Shown here piece after piece: positions 60,660 through 64,000 of a DNA stretch of 64,000 bases. Source of the DNA: Nautilus pompilius (Eukaryota; Mollusca; Cephalopoda; Nautilida; Nautilidae); NCBI GenBank assembly GCA_018389105.1, contig JACATO010001004.1, positions 308,001-372,000 of the forward strand. Direction: 5' to 3'. The stretch's first letter is position 1. Each line of letters starts with the position of its first letter. The notes below the pieces were generated by a model. It did no database searches, had not been told where the DNA came from, and saw only the letters and a program-made list of their open reading frames with translations. A program made the translations under genes and the position numbers.

Positions 60660-62325
60660 GAAGGCGCACTTGGCTGTAGCAACATCACGGTAAAGCCTTT
60701 AGATGATTCTGCGCACCAAACACCTGGCAGACGGGTGAAAACTTGTAAGGAGGCTGATTCCAGAGTCACGTAACCATTACTCGTTGTTAAGATTGGCGGA
60801 GGTACTGAGACTTCCCCACGTGACCGTACCGTCAATCGAGAGCGCTTCATCATAGCAGGAGACTTTAATGACGAAAACTTCATCAGTACCTTTCTGTCCC
60901 CAATGAACACTGGTCAACCGCTTACGCAGTTGCCAACTTCTCTGGCAGCTACATATTAGGTAAAAACTTCCATTGTAGCCCCTCCCCAAAACACCAGCCT
61001 ACACTATAGACAAAAAGCATATGCATCCTTATTTGCCATCACTACAGGGAACAGTGTGAATCTAACTTTGCCTTCATGTATAACTACGTTTCAGACTGGT
61101 GGGCACCAACTGCCTACATCGCATTAATGGCTAAAACCAAGCCCGAGTTCAGTATATATAGCGGTATGTGGCATCTCTTATTTTGTATGTAAACTCACAG
61201 AAGGGTTCGGGATGATTGCAGACTACAAGATGGCAGCTACCACTGCTACCCGCACCGAACGGGATGAAATGCTAAATCTAACACGAATGCAGTTGCCTTC
61301 TGGAGATTCCACAACCGCCTGGATTAGAGACGAGCTTTCACGGACATGATGGGGAAGGACAGGCGCTGTCCATTAACGAACAGCAGGCAGAAACTTTCAT
61401 AATAACGCTTCTTAGAACAATCCAGCTTTTGGACACAAACGGATCATAGTTGAACCTGATAGCGACTTCTCAGTGGCCGAAATAACCGATGCTACCGGAA
61501 AAACCTTGTACAGCAAAGCAGGATCTGATGAGATCAATGCCTTCAACCTCAACATTATGTCTGTTAAGATTATCTTAATACTAGCCAATCGCCATTGCTA
61601 CAGTTGGAGAGAGTGCCTATCTCCCAAGAATCATAGATTTTTAAAGATTTAACGTATGCTGATGATGATGATGATGCTACAAAACGTAATAGAAAATGGT
61701 TCCTGATAATGTCAAAGCTCGCTGAATCAGTTACCTACCAAGAAGACAAAGAAACCTGGTTAAGGATAACAACATTTCGGCTGCAAACATTTGGAAAGAC
61801 TTTCGGGTCAAACTCAGGCCGTGATACTGGACCCAGAAGACGCTTATAACAGGGTCAGTCTACCACCCATAGTAAACAAGATGGTGCACTTCGGGATGTT
61901 CGCGAAATGTGTTCGAAAAGTCGAGTCGTTCTCCGAGAGGAATTGTATCCTTAAACATGGTGAATAGCAATTAAAATGGATCAACATCAGCATAAAGCTG
62001 CCGTAGGTTTCCCCTTCAGCTCGTCAACAAAGTGAAAACCTCTGCTGATGACATCCTTGAGTATAGCAGCGGCCCTGATCTTAAAAGGATATGGCCGACC
62101 CTTGACTCGGTCAGGGACTGGCGCACTAGTAGTCAAAAGACAATCAACCCGAAGGAGGCCGTGCTCTCCACTGCACACTCAGCGGTCGGGCTACGCATTA
62201 AACAAGTGCTCATCTCCTGCGGTGCAGGCAGTCAAATTACCCTCCGTCAATAAACGTCAGGCATCTAGGGATCATTTTGGAGAGACGGCTCGTCCTCACC
62301 GGAACGCACGTGACCTGAGCTGATA
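60660..62325 (+). mobile_element. degenerate non-LTR retrotransposon (LINE), endonuclease plus RT
   Basis: In order along the plus strand: an apurinic-type endonuclease end motif FIIAGDFNDENF (GDFN at 60858-60869); the stretch FSVAEITDATGKTLYSKAGS with DEI (61449 onward), matching the KAPGPDGI region before the RT palm; LDPEDAYNRV (61827-61856), the first palm Asp motif; WINISIKLP then a TAG (62004-62006) where the LPQGSP glutamine is expected, then VSPS; SADDILEYSS (from 62041), the catalytic YADD box with Tyr changed to Ser; LDSVRDWRTSSQKTINPKEA; and HLGIILERRL (62262), the post-palm block. Frames shift several times and the spacing between LPQGSP and ADD is about 25 codons too short, so the copy is dead. 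It resembles Jockey/CR1-type elements; the clade is not assigned. Flanking TSD or poly-A was not found. Confidence 0.8.
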
Positions 62326-64000
62326 CCGGGCACTCTTAATGCTTTGTGGTTCTTACCCAGTGTTTGAAACGCGCAAGAATTGAGCTCGGGCCCTCGCCGT
62401 TGCCATGGTAATCAGGCAAAACGACTCATGTGCTCCGGGATACTTAGGAATGTTCTAGAGGGTTCAGCCTGGATAAACCTACCTCTCTTGAGCGTATTAG
62501 ATTACGAAGGAGTTGGGTAGCCCGCTGCTCTCGCTAGGATGAGGTACACTAACACTAAAAAATAAGACAGGTCGAAATAAGACCTCACTTATAAACAGCT
62601 GAGGCGGCCGGTCGTGGAACCGACCCAGCTCCCACCACACACACAAGCCCCCCAAAAGACCTACGTCCTCTAATCGAGGCCAGCCACCCGACGTTACGCG
62701 GAGACTGCAGGAGGGTTAACACGCGTCACATATACACCGCACCTACCCACCATCTACTACGTCAACCCGCGTTGCGGGCAGGCGCAGGTGTTACTCAGAA
62801 TGTGCTTTGAGTACTCTATTGGTGAGCAGAATTATCGATCTCAGCCATCGATGTACCGACTCGCCGGCCGGACAGAATCACACGACCAATCACCCGTAAA
62901 GGGAATAACGCATTTTGGAGGTCTGATGATTTACAGATCGGCCCAAAGGGGAGAGCTGTCGGGATCGGAGGAGACGAACGGCAGGCGGGCGCACTTCCGT
63001 CTTTACCTGTCACGACTTTCGGCATAATTTCTTTGATCTTTTCCAGGTGCGACGACGCTGACCGTGTAGTGCGGGGCTGAGGCGGATGAAGTAACAAATG
63101 AATTCTCCCCTAACTGTACCTAAATTTACGCTCAGGCGGACTTTAACAGGATTCTACGTAGAGGTAGTCTCATCATCCCAAGGGGACAATGAGACCCACG
63201 TGTAATAAGCAAAGTTAGTAGTACGTGAGATACACCCTTAGTCTCGATACACGCATATTGAACCGCAAGAACAATAGGATGATTCTCCCCCCCCCCGCAC
63301 CTCCAACCTTTATTTGTATTTTCTGTGCGGATGACAATATTCATAAACATTGCACATGGACCCTATTACCCTCCAAATCTGTATTACTCAGCAGATTGAG
63401 CTTTAGGGGGCTGTTTTATACAACTCTTTGTAACGACAAATCTGCATATCGCTCCAAAGCTTTGTGTTGTAACTGTAGGCCAGCAGGAGGGGATGTATCA
63501 AAGGTGTCAGAAGATTTAATAAAAAACTGACATTCTATACAGCGTATTAACCCAATTCCTGCTGGTACTCACTGTATTAATCCCTAGTAGCAACTGCTCA
63601 GCATGCCGGCCGTCGTTGACGCGATCCCAGCAGCAGCACATTGGGCAGCACTTGTCGTCGATAATATCAACTTTGGACAGCACCACTGCAAATGGTGGTT
63701 TCGGCCAATGGAGAAATAGGGAATTTTTTTTGCAAACTGCAGGCGGGTCTAGGGTTAATGTGTAGAAATAAACGGCTGCTCGACGGCTTCACCAAGCGAT
63801 CGTCTACACCGACCTGCGAGGGAACAATGGACGCCTATTAGTTCTCTGCTATTTTTGGCTTCGAGAATCTAACTTAAAGGAAATTTTGAAAAGTATACAG
63901 ACCCCCGCCATTTTTTTTTCCCCCTTTTAACATCAACTTAGGGAGGAAAAGGGAACCAGAAGGCAGTAAAATCAGCTAATTATCACCTTTAGAGGCAAAT
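62326..64000. other. anonymous sequence, no gene recognised
   Basis: Contains CA-rich bits near 62635-62645, a C10 tract near 63287 and a T9 tract near 63911. Open frames at 62788-63530 lack motifs. Confidence 0.4.

Overview
This looks like nuclear DNA from an animal, most likely a marine invertebrate. A lophotrochozoan such as a mollusc is plausible, but the sequence alone does not settle it. The signs are very low coding density, no operons or bacterial signals, abundant long microsatellites, tRNA-derived SINEs, a decayed non-LTR retrotransposon, a DNA-transposon-like element with long inverted repeats, and frequent CpG. I recognise no intact, nameable host gene. No true tRNA, rRNA or CRISPR locus was seen.

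Layout. 1-2.8 kb is anonymous sequence with a CA repeat. 2.86-4.43 kb is a complete mobile element: about 120 bp terminal inverted repeats, a TAA target duplication, and a frameshifted copy of a conserved uncharacterised protein. 5.6-6.2 kb holds CT and CA repeats. 6.2-14 kb is mostly anonymous with weak exon candidates, and has a SINE cluster at 10.07-10.61 kb plus another SINE-like unit at 11.5 kb. 14.0-14.8 kb is a compound GA/GAT/GT repeat. 16.6-18.2 kb is CpG-rich and holds the best unique ORF candidates. 19.2-19.5 kb is a CT/TCA compound repeat. 25.5 kb carries a second copy of the first SINE, inverted. 26.66-28.23 kb is a nearly perfect 782 bp tandem duplication. 41.8-42.5 kb is a 30 bp minisatellite with 23 units. 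60.66-62.33 kb is a dead non-LTR retrotransposon with endonuclease and reverse transcriptase remnants.

The most striking signal is a dispersed satellite family at seven places (14.76, 32.4, 34.8, 47.9, 54.7, 56.4 and 57.8-59.1 kb). Each is a CT-rich (or GA-rich, if inverted) array regularly interrupted by the perfect palindrome TGACGTCA, the consensus cAMP response element bound by CREB/ATF bZIP factors. I count about 63 exact palindromes inside the arrays, 31 of them in the 57.8-59.1 kb array, against about one expected by chance in 64 kb. Variants such as TGATGTCA, TGACATCA, TTACGTCA and TAACGTCA fill most other units. Whether these arrays bind bZIP proteins, spread as a sequence family, or are just a microsatellite that captured the motif cannot be decided here.

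The genes do not form a visible pathway. Exon candidates are listed with low confidence because open frames of this length arise by chance in a window of this size. Long translations over microsatellites (Ser-Leu, His, Met-Asp, Thr-Ser-Val-Arg-Glu types) are not treated as genes.
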